Source of the DNA: Bacteroidota bacterium
Lineage (GTDB): Bacteria; Bacteroidota; Bacteroidia; Chitinophagales; LD1
NCBI GenBank assembly: GCA_947475165.1
Contig: CANJLD010000001.1
Location: 124,001-188,000, forward strand
Reading direction: 5' to 3'
DNA length: 64,000 bases
The notes below the pieces were generated by a model. It was not told the origin of the DNA, searched no databases, and worked only from the letters and a program-made list of their open reading frames with translations. Shown piece by piece: positions 1 to 8,619 of the stretch (its first letter is position 1; each line of letters opens with the position of its first letter). The position numbers and the translations under genes were made by a program.

Positions 1-621
1 ATTTTGGCTCCACCACCTGGCAATTATAACTATCAGGTAATTGTAAGCAGCTCAACCTGTATTGCCGATACCGAAACGGTTCACGTAACCATTGCGCCAA
101 ATCCTACCGTGCAAGCCGGTGACGACCAAACGGTAACTCCGGGAACTACTATTCAAGTATATGCTTCTTCGCCAGATAATGTGAGTTACCACTGGCAGGA
201 TGTTGACCCTATGACCTGTGTAAACTGCCGCAGACCTTTCCTTACAGCTACACAAAGCCAAACTGTTTTTGTTACCGTGACCAACCAATACGGTTGTTAC
301 AAGACAGACTCAGTAAGAATACGCGTGGTGGGTTGCGAACCGGAACTTATCTTTATACCAAATACCTTTACCCCTAATGCCGATGGTTTGAACGACCTGT
401 TGCTGGTGCGCGGCATAGGCTTACGCCAGTTAGACTTCTTCCGCGTTTACGACCGGTGGGGTAAAATGGTATACGAAACGCATAATCTTAACGATGGCTG
501 GGATGGAAAAACTCCTGCCGGTATTGATGCCGATGTAGCTACTTACGTTTACGCAGTAAAAGGTATTTGCTCAAGCGGAAGTACTATCGAAAAATCAGGG
601 AACGTTACTTTAGTTAGGTAA
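1..621 (+). CDS. C-terminal part of a T9SS type B (gliding motility-associated CTD) surface protein, 5' truncated
   Basis: The reading frame is open from base 1, so the true start lies outside the window; about 206 codons are visible. The last ~95 residues match the gliding motility-associated C-terminal domain: a FIPNTFTPN motif followed by a DGLND motif, then a FRVYDRWGKMVYE stretch, a GWDGK motif and a terminal NVTLVR. This domain directs type IX export and surface attachment in Bacteroidota. The region before it looks like Ig/PKD-type beta-sandwich repeats. The same C-terminal architecture ends the 1959-residue protein at 25371-31250, so the two are related cargo proteins. A strong hairpin terminator follows directly. 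The size and function of the missing N-terminal part cannot be judged from here. Confidence 0.9.
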   Translation: MLAPPPGNYNYQVIVSSSTCIADTETVHVTIAPNPTVQAGDDQTVTPGTTIQVYASSPDNVSYHWQDVDPMTCVNCRRPFLTATQSQTVFVTVTNQYGCYKTDSVRIRVVGCEPELIFIPNTFTPNADGLNDLLLVRGIGLRQLDFFRVYDRWGKMVYETHNLNDGWDGKTPAGIDADVATYVYAVKGICSSGSTIEKSGNVTLVR

Positions 622-645
622 TTTTAATTACCGCCTACTTTATAC

Positions 646-678
646 AAACGAGCCACAGTTAAAAACTGTGGCTCGTTT
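646..678 (+). terminator. Intrinsic terminator with a 15-bp perfect stem
   Basis: Bases 646-660 pair perfectly with 664-678 around a three-A loop, 25 nt after the stop codon of the preceding gene. The right arm ends in TTT and is followed by GCTTTTT. A run of A on the left arm allows it to work on both strands. Confidence 0.85.
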
Positions 679-919
679 GCTTTTTACTGTTCCTGATAAC
701 GTCACAGCAGGTTCTTCGCTTTGCTATAGCGTTGCTTCGAGAGGAACTGTCGAGACAAAGCAGATGAAGTAATACATGCCGTGCTCCCGTTTGCGTTTGT
801 GTGCTTTACTTGAGAAAAAAGAAGTGAACAATTGCCCGCACACTAACCCTACTTTTCAGCGTTTGCCAATTGGCAAATGGCATTTGCACCAATTTAATGA
901 TGCCAACCGGTTAGCAATC

Positions 920-1096
920 GTCAACTGCTGACAAACGCTAACTATTGGTAATCTGTAATCGTTGTCTTCTGTCACCCGCTGACGATTACCTGCTTTATAT
1001 CGTTTACAAATGTCAACCACTAACGATTGGAGAACAGGAAACGTTAACGGGTGTCAACCGCTAACGCTTAGCATTCGGAAATAGTTAGCAGGTGAC
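920..1096. repeat. Degenerate 13-mer repeat family GTCAMCYRCTRAC
   Basis: Within the 824-base gap between genes (622-1445), direct copies of a 13-mer fitting GTCAMCYRCTRAC start at 920, 971, 1012 and 1053, and an inverted copy lies at 1084-1096. The last three direct copies are spaced 41 nt apart. Looser relatives occur around 902-915. Apart from this family, the terminator at 646-678, a possible gene remnant at 1171-1302 and a hairpin near 1400, I see nothing else in the gap. Confidence 0.55.
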
Positions 1097-1170
1097 AGCA
1101 GAAAACGTTTGCCGACCGGATAGTATTATCACGGAAGTTGCGGAGGTAATAAAGGGAAAGAAAAAAGCTG

Positions 1171-1302
1171 TTACGAACGTTTTTTGCGAAAGGCTTCTAA
1201 GTGTTCTGCCTTAGCAAACACCTCATCGCCAATCAGCCAGCCTTCCAGCCTGCCGTTAATAATGGTGTCCAGAAACGGATAGCAGCGAATCTTCTTGCCG
1301 CA
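1171..1302 (-). pseudogene. Possible gene remnant, about 43 codons
   Basis: On the minus strand an open frame reads from 1302 to a TAA at 1171-1173. Its translation looks protein-like: CGKKIRCYPFLD, then TIINGRLEGWLIGD, then a charged helix ending AFRKKRS. There is no start codon; an in-frame TGA lies immediately upstream, so it resembles the 3' end of a decayed gene. I do not recognise the family. The basic C-terminus and helical pattern could be a DNA-binding fragment, but that is a guess. Confidence 0.3.
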
Positions 1303-1396
1303 TCACTAAATAAATATTAAAAGCAGTTCACAGTGCTATACTCACGCACCTGCTCTGTTCTTTTTGAAATAGATATGCTTATGAATTTGCTTGCCT

Positions 1397-1427
1397 GCAG
1401 GGTCTTTCTGCTTTGAAAAGACCCTGC
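1397..1427 (-). terminator. Hairpin downstream of the metalloprotease gene
   Basis: Bases 1397-1407 pair with 1417-1427 in an 11-bp stem with a 9-nt loop, 19 nt past the stop of the minus-strand gene that ends at 1446. There is no long T tract, so it may act as a stabilising or weak termination hairpin. Confidence 0.5.
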
Positions 1428-1445
1428 CAGTTACAGTTTCAAACT

Positions 1446-4400
1446 TTACTCCTTCACAAACTTAATAATCTGCATACTTCCGTTTACCTGAATTTGCACC
1501 ATGTAAACTCCGGCAGCCAAACGGCTTACATCCACTGTTTCGGTGCCTTGTTTAAAGCCGCTCAAGCTCTTCGCCCAAACCTGCTGACCAATGTTGTTAT
1601 ACATTTTTATTTCCAGGCTCTGCGCCTTGTTCAGTTCTAACTGAATATTGCAAACATCGTGTGCGGGGTTAGGATAAACCTTTATTAAGGCAATATCCGT
1701 TACCTGCGCAATACTGCTCGGGCTGCTTAGAATAACAGAAGAAATACGCACACAACCGGTTTGGTCAGTAATGGTTACCGTGTAAGTTCCGGCAGGTAAA
1801 TTAGAAACCGTTGCCGAAGTAGAACCGGTACTCCAGCTATAAGTATAAGGCGAAGTTCCACCGTTAGGATTAGCCGTTATAGAGCCATCGCTGTTGCCGG
1901 TAGTAGGGTTCTGGCTGTTAAAGGTAACGTTCACCGAGCTGTTATCGGTTACCGAAGTGCTGCTGATACTCTTGCAGCCATTGGCATCGGTAATAGTAAC
2001 CGTATAAGAACCGGCAGTAATACCGGTTAAGTTTTGCGAAGTCGCACCGTTGCTCCATACAAAAGTAAACGGCTGTGTTCCGCCCAAAATTGTTAGGTTA
2101 ATTTGCGGAGTAATCTGACATGTTCCGTTAATAGCGTTTAATACAGAAGTAGGAGCCGCAGAAGAACCCACCTGTGCTGTTGCCATAGATGTGCATTGAT
2201 TATTATCGGTAACTGTAACAGTAAACGAACCGGCACCAAGGTCAATATTGCTTACCGTAGTATTACCGTTGTTCCAGAAATAAGTATACGTTCCGCTACC
2301 ACCGGTGGCTACTGCAATGGCTGTTCCATTCTGGTTTCCGCAAAGCGCGTTGGTAGTGGTAATGCTTACATTGATAGCCGCAGGGTTGGTAATAGTTACC
2401 GTTTGCACCGCCAAACATTGAGCGTTGTCATGCACGCTAACTGTATAAGTTCCCGCACCTAAACCGGTTACCGAAGTTGCTGTTCCGCCACTGCTCCAGC
2501 TGTAAGTATAAGGTTGAGTTCCACCGGTTGCACTTACTGTTGCACTTCCGTTAGTTCCGCCAAAACAAGTTGGCGAAGTTGGTGTAGCAGTAGCAGTTGG
2601 TCCACCGGTATTGCTGATACTCGCAGTGTTTACTACAGAGCATCCGCCATTATCAGTAACCGTTAAAGGGTACCCTCCTGCTGCCACATTCGAAATAGAA
2701 TTGGTAGTAACATTGGTACTCCAGTGGTAAGTGTAAGGCGAAGTTCCACCGGTTACGGTAGCTGTTGCTCCACCGGTGCTTTGTCCGCAGGCGGTTTGTG
2801 TAATGCTAAACGTAACCACCATATTAGATGCTACATTTGTAATAGTAGCCGAAGCCGAAGCAGTGCAACCGGTAGGGTTGGTTACGGTAACGGAATATGT
2901 TCCAGCCGCCAAACCGGTAATAGAACCGGCAGACGAGTTATTGCTCCAGTGGTAAGTTACACCGGTAGGGTTATTAGGCAAAGCAACAGCTGAACCATTG
3001 CTCTGTCCGCACGAAGCGTTTGTTGCATCAATACTAACTGCAAAATTGCTGGTAGCATTGCTAACCGTAGCCGAAGTTGTAACTGTGCAGGCATTAGCAT
3101 CAGTAACCGTTACAGTATAAGTAGCAGGGTTTATGTTTGAGAGTGTTTGTATAGTAGCACTGGTGTTCCAAAGGTAAGTGTAGTTACCCGCACCACCGGT
3201 AGCAGTTACCGTTGCTGAGCCATTTGCCTGACCACAAGCTGCATCATTGGCACTACCGCTGGCAGATAAAGCGGATAGAGGCTGCGTAATATTTACCGAT
3301 GCCGTTGAAGAACATTGATGAGCATCAGAAACTGTTACGGTATATGTTCCAGCAACCTTGTTGGTTATATTGAAGGCAGTTCCTCCACCACTCCAGCTAA
3401 AGGTATAATTAGGTGTGCCGCCAACAGCTGTAACCGAAGCTGAACCGGTTGAACCGCCATAGCATAATACCGGTGTAGCATTAGTAGTTAAAGTAGGTTT
3501 AGCATAAACAGTAATGAAACTGTTTTGAGTAGAAGTGTTACTTCCGTTACCGTTAGAAGCCGTTAATGCAACCGCATAAGTTCCCGCAGTATTATAAACC
3601 ACCGAAGGGTTTTGTGCCGAAGAACCGGTAGGAGTTCCACCGGTAAACGTCCAGCTATATGAAGTAGGGCTGCCTGTTGTAGTGCTGGTAAAGTTAACCG
3701 TTGAGCCTACGCATACTGCTGTATTGTTAGCTGTAAACGAAGCGGTAGGTGCACTGCCTGTCGAGGTAGTACAAAGTATAGGAAGAATAACATTGCTTGT
3801 TCCGTTGCCAAAACTTGAATCGTAAGGCCACCAGCTGTTATCGCTCCACTGCTCCCAACCTTTACCGCCAGATGGCGAGTTGAAGGTAGTAGTAACAATG
3901 GCTATACTATCGCCATTAGCGTAAGTCATTTCAAAACCTATATAGAAGTTTCCGTTTACCGTTGGTTGAGTTGGGAAACTAACATAGGTTAAATCCTGAT
4001 TAACCACATCGGTTACAATAGTATTTATCAATACCGTTTGCGAAGCCAGCACATTGCCCGGTGCTCCGTTCACTGCATTCGTTCCGGTGGCATCCCATAC
4101 CTTTGCAGTAATAGAAGCAGTTCCCGGGTTCAGCGTTTCGGCATGGCCGAAATAAAACATACCACCGGTAACTTTTGCGCCCGGTGTAGGGTTTACATAA
4201 TATTCTGCTTTAGCCTTATCGTTATAGCTGTTATGGCCCGATAAGTATCCGCTGGCAGTACCGGTGAAATTGTAAAGCGTAAGTGTATCTGCCGCAAAAA
4301 TATTTGAAAGTGTATCGCAGCTTTGTGTTCCGCCACCGCTTTGAATTACGGTGATGTAATTTGTTTTAGTAATGGGATTGCCTCCGTTGGTATTGGTTGC

Positions 4401-6389
4401 TGTTAAGGTAACTGAATAAGTTCCAACTGTGCTGTAAGTAATAGTTGGGTTTTGTGCGGTAGATGTTCCCGGTGTTCCTCCTGCAAAAGTCCATGCCCAT
4501 GAAGTTGGCGTATTGGTAGAAAGGTCTGTAAACGCAACAGTATTTCCTACTACTACGGTGGTTGGTGTTCCTACAAAATCTGCCACCGGTGCTGAGCCGG
4601 TTTGTGCCGAAGCGTTGTAGATGTTCACGTTATCTAAGAACACGTTGTTACCATACTGGCAGGCGTTCTTAAAAGCAAAACGCACATTCGTTTGTCCGCT
4701 AATTGCCGCTAACGAAACTGAATCCTTTTTCCATTGTGCTGCTGTAGGCACAAAGTTATTTCCGGTAGCCGTGGCAGTTCCTAACTGGCTTCCGCCTTTT
4801 TTCCAAAGCGAAGTCCAGGTAACGCCACAGTTAGTGGAGTAAAGCACTTCTAACGAATCTGAATATCCCGCAGTGGTATATGGCGCGTAAGCGTAATCCC
4901 ATTTAATTCTTCCGCTGCTTACTCCTGTAAAATTATACGAAGGTGTAATCAACCAATCTTTTTGCCCTGCTGCGTTGTAGCTATAGTTGTTTACATAAGC
5001 ACTGGCAGCCGAAGTTCCAAAACCGCTGGCAGATGTTGTTCTTGCCCAGGTGGTAGATGCATCTACATTGTTCAATGCCCAACCGGTTGGAGGAAAAGTA
5101 GTGGCATCAAAACCTTCGGTTAAAGGCAAGGCATTGCTTCCTGAAACAGTAATGTAACCGGTTTGTGTTTTCGTATTATTCCCGTTGGTGTTGGTAGCTA
5201 CAAGAGTGACTGTATAGGTTCCGGCTGTGTTGTAAGTAACCGTTGGGTTGGTTGCAGTAGAAGTAGAAGGTGTTCCACCAGCAAATGTCCAGCTATAGGT
5301 ATTACCGCTGCCGGTTGAGGTATTGGTAAAGGTTACTGTTTGCCCTGTGCAAATTGTAGTAGGCGAACCGGTGAAGTTGGCTATAGGTGCACCTGTAGTG
5401 CTGCAAACATTTGTAGTAGTCAGCAAGGCGCGACTTCCGCTTAATACACTGTTCATATAGTTTGCCTGCTGAGTGGTAAAGAGTACCGGGCAGTCGCTGT
5501 AGTCCATAAAGTCTTCGAGCAAATCTCCGTAAGCTGAGTTACCGGTGCACGAAACCAATGGAGTGCAGCCAAAGTTTGCCGCTTTTGAATCGGGGGTATC
5601 GCTAAAGCCATCATCGGTGTCAGGGAAAACGTTGCCGCATGCATTGCTTGATAAATCTCCCCAGGTATGGTGCAAGCCGAGGTAGTGACCTACTTCGTGG
5701 CTCCAGGTGTGGCCGCTCATCATTCCCCAGTAGTAATCAATTACCACCCCGTCAATACTTGCTGTAGGCAGAGCAGATGCTGTGGCTACATACGCATAGC
5801 CTCCAATGCCTGAAAACTGTGTGTTGCCGCAAAGGCTCACAATCCAAACATTTAAATAATAACGTCTGTCCCATGTATTCAATCCACCGGTGGTGGTCGA
5901 TTTCATTTTATCCGATTCTGTATTCGGGTCCCAACATGTTTTGGTAGTAGAGAGCCGCTCGATACCGGTTGTAGCGTTACCGCTTGGGTCTTGCTGGGCT
6001 AAACAAAATTGTATTTGCGCATTAGCTGCTAAAGGCTGAACAACTGAACGGGCTGAATTTAAATCTGTATTGGCTTTGGTGTAATCTAAATTCATTTGGG
6101 CAATCATCTGCTGAATGGCCGCGTTAGATACATTCTGCGCACCGGTGTTATAAATAACATGCACAACCACAGGAATTGTTCTAACCGCACGAGCAGCAAA
6201 ATTAGGGTCCTGCTGACCAGTAGCTACCCATTTGCGTAGCACATCTTCACTTACTTTCATTTCGTTATCGTAAGCAGCATCGGCTGTGCGAAGTTTTTCT
6301 GTAACTTCTGTAGATAAACAAGTGCGCTGTGCAAATGCAGAAAGACTGATGGCGGCAACGAAAGCAGAGAATAGAATTCTTTTAATCAT
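1446..6389 (-). CDS. Secreted M43 (pappalysin-like) metalloprotease with PKD domains, SprB repeats and a T9SS type A sorting domain
   Basis: A protein of 1647 residues when started at the ATG that gives MIKRILFSAF, a clean signal peptide cut near SAFAQ; an upstream in-frame ATG at 6446 would add 19 residues ahead of the signal and is rejected. The zinc site HExxHxxGxxH is intact (H231, H235, H241) and is followed by a DFMDYSDC Met-turn region, as in family M43. Then come PKD domains, a cleaved-adhesin/MAM-like jelly roll (about residues 430-620), more PKD, and roughly eight SprB-type repeats of ~75 residues with the pattern GG..PYTY.W(S/N). The C-terminus (VYPNPAHD to FVKE) is a T9SS type A sorting domain. 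Likely a cell-surface or released protease. A canonical TACATTTG -7 box lies 28 nt upstream of the start. Confidence 0.92.
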   Translation of the reverse strand: MIKRILFSAFVAAISLSAFAQRTCLSTEVTEKLRTADAAYDNEMKVSEDVLRKWVATGQQDPNFAARAVRTIPVVVHVIYNTGAQNVSNAAIQQMIAQMNLDYTKANTDLNSARSVVQPLAANAQIQFCLAQQDPSGNATTGIERLSTTKTCWDPNTESDKMKSTTTGGLNTWDRRYYLNVWIVSLCGNTQFSGIGGYAYVATASALPTASIDGVVIDYYWGMMSGHTWSHEVGHYLGLHHTWGDLSSNACGNVFPDTDDGFSDTPDSKAANFGCTPLVSCTGNSAYGDLLEDFMDYSDCPVLFTTQQANYMNSVLSGSRALLTTTNVCSTTGAPIANFTGSPTTICTGQTVTFTNTSTGSGNTYSWTFAGGTPSTSTATNPTVTYNTAGTYTVTLVATNTNGNNTKTQTGYITVSGSNALPLTEGFDATTFPPTGWALNNVDASTTWARTTSASGFGTSAASAYVNNYSYNAAGQKDWLITPSYNFTGVSSGRIKWDYAYAPYTTAGYSDSLEVLYSTNCGVTWTSLWKKGGSQLGTATATGNNFVPTAAQWKKDSVSLAAISGQTNVRFAFKNACQYGNNVFLDNVNIYNASAQTGSAPVADFVGTPTTVVVGNTVAFTDLSTNTPTSWAWTFAGGTPGTSTAQNPTITYSTVGTYSVTLTATNTNGGNPITKTNYITVIQSGGGTQSCDTLSNIFAADTLTLYNFTGTASGYLSGHNSYNDKAKAEYYVNPTPGAKVTGGMFYFGHAETLNPGTASITAKVWDATGTNAVNGAPGNVLASQTVLINTIVTDVVNQDLTYVSFPTQPTVNGNFYIGFEMTYANGDSIAIVTTTFNSPSGGKGWEQWSDNSWWPYDSSFGNGTSNVILPILCTTSTGSAPTASFTANNTAVCVGSTVNFTSTTTGSPTSYSWTFTGGTPTGSSAQNPSVVYNTAGTYAVALTASNGNGSNTSTQNSFITVYAKPTLTTNATPVLCYGGSTGSASVTAVGGTPNYTFSWSGGGTAFNITNKVAGTYTVTVSDAHQCSSTASVNITQPLSALSASGSANDAACGQANGSATVTATGGAGNYTYLWNTSATIQTLSNINPATYTVTVTDANACTVTTSATVSNATSNFAVSIDATNASCGQSNGSAVALPNNPTGVTYHWSNNSSAGSITGLAAGTYSVTVTNPTGCTASASATITNVASNMVVTFSITQTACGQSTGGATATVTGGTSPYTYHWSTNVTTNSISNVAAGGYPLTVTDNGGCSVVNTASISNTGGPTATATPTSPTCFGGTNGSATVSATGGTQPYTYSWSSGGTATSVTGLGAGTYTVSVHDNAQCLAVQTVTITNPAAINVSITTTNALCGNQNGTAIAVATGGSGTYTYFWNNGNTTVSNIDLGAGSFTVTVTDNNQCTSMATAQVGSSAAPTSVLNAINGTCQITPQINLTILGGTQPFTFVWSNGATSQNLTGITAGSYTVTITDANGCKSISSTSVTDNSSVNVTFNSQNPTTGNSDGSITANPNGGTSPYTYSWSTGSTSATVSNLPAGTYTVTITDQTGCVRISSVILSSPSSIAQVTDIALIKVYPNPAHDVCNIQLELNKAQSLEIKMYNNIGQQVWAKSLSGFKQGTETVDVSRLAAGVYMVQIQVNGSMQIIKFVKE

Positions 6390-6580
6390 GATGTTTGGTT
6401 GGTTGAAAAATAGGCGACAAATGTAACCGTTAGACGATAACAGCAAAGCGTAACTGCGGGGTGAATGCGGAATTGTGAATAGTCGGTTGAGAGTGCAGAA
6501 TAAGATGTGATAGCGAACCGTTTGGATGCTCTTTTCAATTCGGTCAATCCGTGTATTTTAGCCGCGCGTAAAACAAAGCA

Positions 6581-7903
6581 ATGGCACAATTTGAATTGAT
6601 TATGCCCAAAATGGGCGAGAGTATTACCGAGGCAACCATTTTAAAGTGGCTGAAGAAAGAAGGCGATGCTGTGCAGTTAGATGAGGCAGTTCTTGAAATT
6701 GCTACCGATAAAGTGGATTCGGAAGTTCCTTCACCTGTAGCAGGTGTGCTGCAAAAATTGCTTTATAAGGAAGGTGATGTAGTGGCGGTTGGTAAAGCAG
6801 TGGCGGTTTTGGAAACAGAAGCGGGAGAAGCTCAAAGTTCAAAGTCCAAAGTTCAAAGCCCAAAGGTAGAACCACAGCCGGTGAAGTCAGAAGTCAGAAG
6901 TCAGAAGTCAGAAGTAATATCTGCTGCTATCAATGTTTCTTCTGATAGATTTTATTCTCCGTTGGTTTTAAATATTGCGCGTCAGGAAGGAATTAGTATG
7001 AGCGAATTGGAATCGCTTGCCGGTACCGGTGCAGAAGGAAGGGTGACTAAGAAGGATATTTTGAACTACGTTGCTAACAGTCAGCAGACATCGGACAACG
7101 GACAACAGACACAAGATACAAGACAACAGACGGTAGAAATCAGAGAGCAGAAATCAGAAACTACGAATGTTGTCGCTACAAAATCTTACAGTGGCAATGT
7201 GGAGATTATTGAGATGGATAGAATGCGGAGGTTGATTGCTGATAATATGGTGAAGAGCAAGCAGACTTCGGCTCACGTTACCAGTTTTGTTGAGGCAGAT
7301 GTTACCAATATTGTTTTGTGGCGCAATAAGGTGAAGAAGAAGTTCAACGATTTGTATAACGAGAACCTGACCTTTACTCCTATTTTTATTGAGGCGGTGG
7401 TAAAAGCCCTGCGCGATTTTCCGATGGTGAATGCCTCGGTGGATGGCACTAATATTATAGTGAAGAAGGATATTAATGTAGGAATGGCTGCTGCGCTTCC
7501 TTCCGGCAATTTGATTGTGCCGGTAATTAAGAATGCCGATTTATTGAATATGGTTGGTCTTGCGAAAAAGGTAAACGACCTTGCCGCCCGCGCGCGCCAG
7601 GGCAAACTGAAACCCGATGAAATTGAAGGCGGCACTTACACGGTTTCAAACGTGGGGACTTTCGGCAATGTAATGGGAACTCCTGTTATTCTTCAACCAC
7701 AAGTAGCTATACTTGCAACCGGTGCTATTAAAAAGAAACCGGTTGTAATTGAAACTGAACAAGGCGATACTATCGGCATACGCCATATGATGTTCCTTTC
7801 GCACAGCTACGACCACCGCATTGTTGACGGTGCGCTTGGCGGCTCGTTTGTGCGCAGAGTAGCGGACTACTTGGAGCAGTTTGATGTGAATAGGGATATA
7901 TAG
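6581..7903 (+). CDS. 2-oxo acid dehydrogenase E2 (dihydrolipoamide acyltransferase)
   Basis: A 440-residue core subunit that carries acyl groups on lipoate. Domains in order: one lipoyl domain (about 1-78) with the lipoylated lysine K44 in DKVDSE; a linker; an E3/E1-binding domain (about 123-164); a second linker; and the acyltransferase domain (about 200-440) with the catalytic HxxxDG motif HRIVDG at H412. Both linkers are built from heptanucleotide words (6832-6866, 6883-6910, 7085-7161), which explains their unusual Q/K/S/T-rich sequence. The gene stands alone, without E1 or E3 neighbours, so pyruvate, branched-chain or 2-oxoglutarate specificity cannot be assigned. LipA and LipB, which make the cofactor, lie at 39.6-41.2 kb. 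A TATTTTAG box sits 19 nt before the ATG. Confidence 0.93.
   Translation: MAQFELIMPKMGESITEATILKWLKKEGDAVQLDEAVLEIATDKVDSEVPSPVAGVLQKLLYKEGDVVAVGKAVAVLETEAGEAQSSKSKVQSPKVEPQPVKSEVRSQKSEVISAAINVSSDRFYSPLVLNIARQEGISMSELESLAGTGAEGRVTKKDILNYVANSQQTSDNGQQTQDTRQQTVEIREQKSETTNVVATKSYSGNVEIIEMDRMRRLIADNMVKSKQTSAHVTSFVEADVTNIVLWRNKVKKKFNDLYNENLTFTPIFIEAVVKALRDFPMVNASVDGTNIIVKKDINVGMAAALPSGNLIVPVIKNADLLNMVGLAKKVNDLAARARQGKLKPDEIEGGTYTVSNVGTFGNVMGTPVILQPQVAILATGAIKKKPVVIETEQGDTIGIRHMMFLSHSYDHRIVDGALGGSFVRRVADYLEQFDVNRDI
6832..6910. repeat. Heptanucleotide word arrays inside the E2 linker (first linker)
   Basis: Five 7-mers of the form (T/C)CAAAG(T/C/G) run from 6832 to 6866, and four perfect GAAGTCA units run from 6883 to 6910. 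They are translated as part of the linker between the lipoyl and subunit-binding domains. Confidence 0.85.
7085..7161. repeat. Heptanucleotide word array inside the E2 linker (second linker)
   Basis: Eleven consecutive 7-mers: CAGACAT, CGGACAA, CGGACAA, CAGACAC, AAGATAC, AAGACAA, CAGACGG, TAGAAAT, CAGAGAG, CAGAAAT, CAGAAAC. Closely related words occur upstream of pyc (39551-39585) and, reverse-complemented, near the start of the gene at 62479. Confidence 0.85.
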
Positions 7904-7908
7904 AACCG

Positions 7909-7935
7909 GTGAACTGTTAACGGCTAACAGTTCAC
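7909..7935. terminator. Hairpin between convergent genes
   Basis: Bases 7909-7919 and 7925-7935 form an 11-bp perfect stem with a 5-nt loop, just after the E2 stop codon and before the convergent gene that ends at 7975. There is no T tract. It overlaps an ACCGGT palindrome at 7905-7910. Confidence 0.5.
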
Positions 7936-7974
7936 AGCAATTACAAGAGCTGACATTACTTCCAGATGTTTCTA

Positions 7975-8484
7975 TCATTTATTTCCTGATAGTTTGCTGT
8001 AAATAATTTTCCCGAAAAGAGTAAGCACCGTCAGAAGAATTACAGCAATCAATACAAACTTGATGTGCACGCACCAGTAGTAAATACTGAAGGTGCTTTC
8101 GCTTACCGTAGCAGCATCGGCATACAGAAATTTAATGAGCAAACAATTCTCCACCGCATCGAACAATGCCGGCAAGGCAATTAACCACGAAACAGTTTTA
8201 AGCATTTCTGCCTGCTTGAAATCTTCGGTTAAAGTGCGGAAAGCAAAAATGAGTGTGGCTGTGTAAGTAATGAGGAAGAGGAAATCTAATTGCGTGTTGC
8301 GTTCAATCCATTCTAGTTTGCAAGTGCTTATCAGCAATGCTTTGAAGGCAGTAATTGAAGATGCCAGTTCAAGTGGAATAATAATCTCGCTGCCGCAAGT
8401 GGCTTGCTTTTCTGTCCAGAGCATGCCTGCCATTACTATCAGAAAAATAACGAAGCTGAGGAAGAAGAGATTTTTGTTTTTCAT
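7975..8484 (-). CDS. Small integral membrane protein, unknown function
   Basis: 169 residues starting at ATG with MKNKNLFFLS. Four hydrophobic segments are visible: about 5-23, 68-83, 98-117 and 136-160. A polar stretch between segments 1 and 2 holds two cysteines (CGSEI and STCKLEW). I do not recognise the family, and no catalytic motif stands out. It converges on the E2 gene and is divergent from the LptF/G-like gene, so it is probably a single transcription unit. Confidence 0.75.
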   Translation of the reverse strand: MKNKNLFFLSFVIFLIVMAGMLWTEKQATCGSEIIIPLELASSITAFKALLISTCKLEWIERNTQLDFLFLITYTATLIFAFRTLTEDFKQAEMLKTVSWLIALPALFDAVENCLLIKFLYADAATVSESTFSIYYWCVHIKFVLIAVILLTVLTLFGKIIYSKLSGNK

Positions 8485-8605
8485 AGGTATGTTTTGGTGT
8501 TTAAATATTCAGCCGCTAATTGCACAAATTAAAGCAAACAATAATTTGCATATATAACAGCCTGCGCTGTTTAATTCTTCCATTTCCCTCACATACTTAC
8601 TTTCT

Positions 8606-8613
8606 TACTTTCG
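8606..8613 (+). promoter_or_regulatory. -7-like box TACTTTCG close to a start codon
   Basis: Resembles the Bacteroidota -7 consensus TAnnTTTG and ends only 6 nt before the ATG at 8620. I see no clear -33 TTG at the right distance. Confidence 0.35.
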
Positions 8614-8619
8614 CGTTTA

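Noticed and set aside
1760-3500. Long repetitive DNA considered as a non-coding satellite
   Set aside because: It is the coding sequence of SprB-type protein repeats with an open frame throughout.
6832-7161. Tandem repeats considered as a CRISPR-like array
   Set aside because: The units are contiguous 7-mers with no spacers, and lie in a coding frame; no cas genes are in the window.
7273-7635. Long antisense frames opposite real genes, such as the one opposite the E2 catalytic domain
   Set aside because: They mirror strongly coding sequence on the other strand and have no protein-like motifs or start signals.
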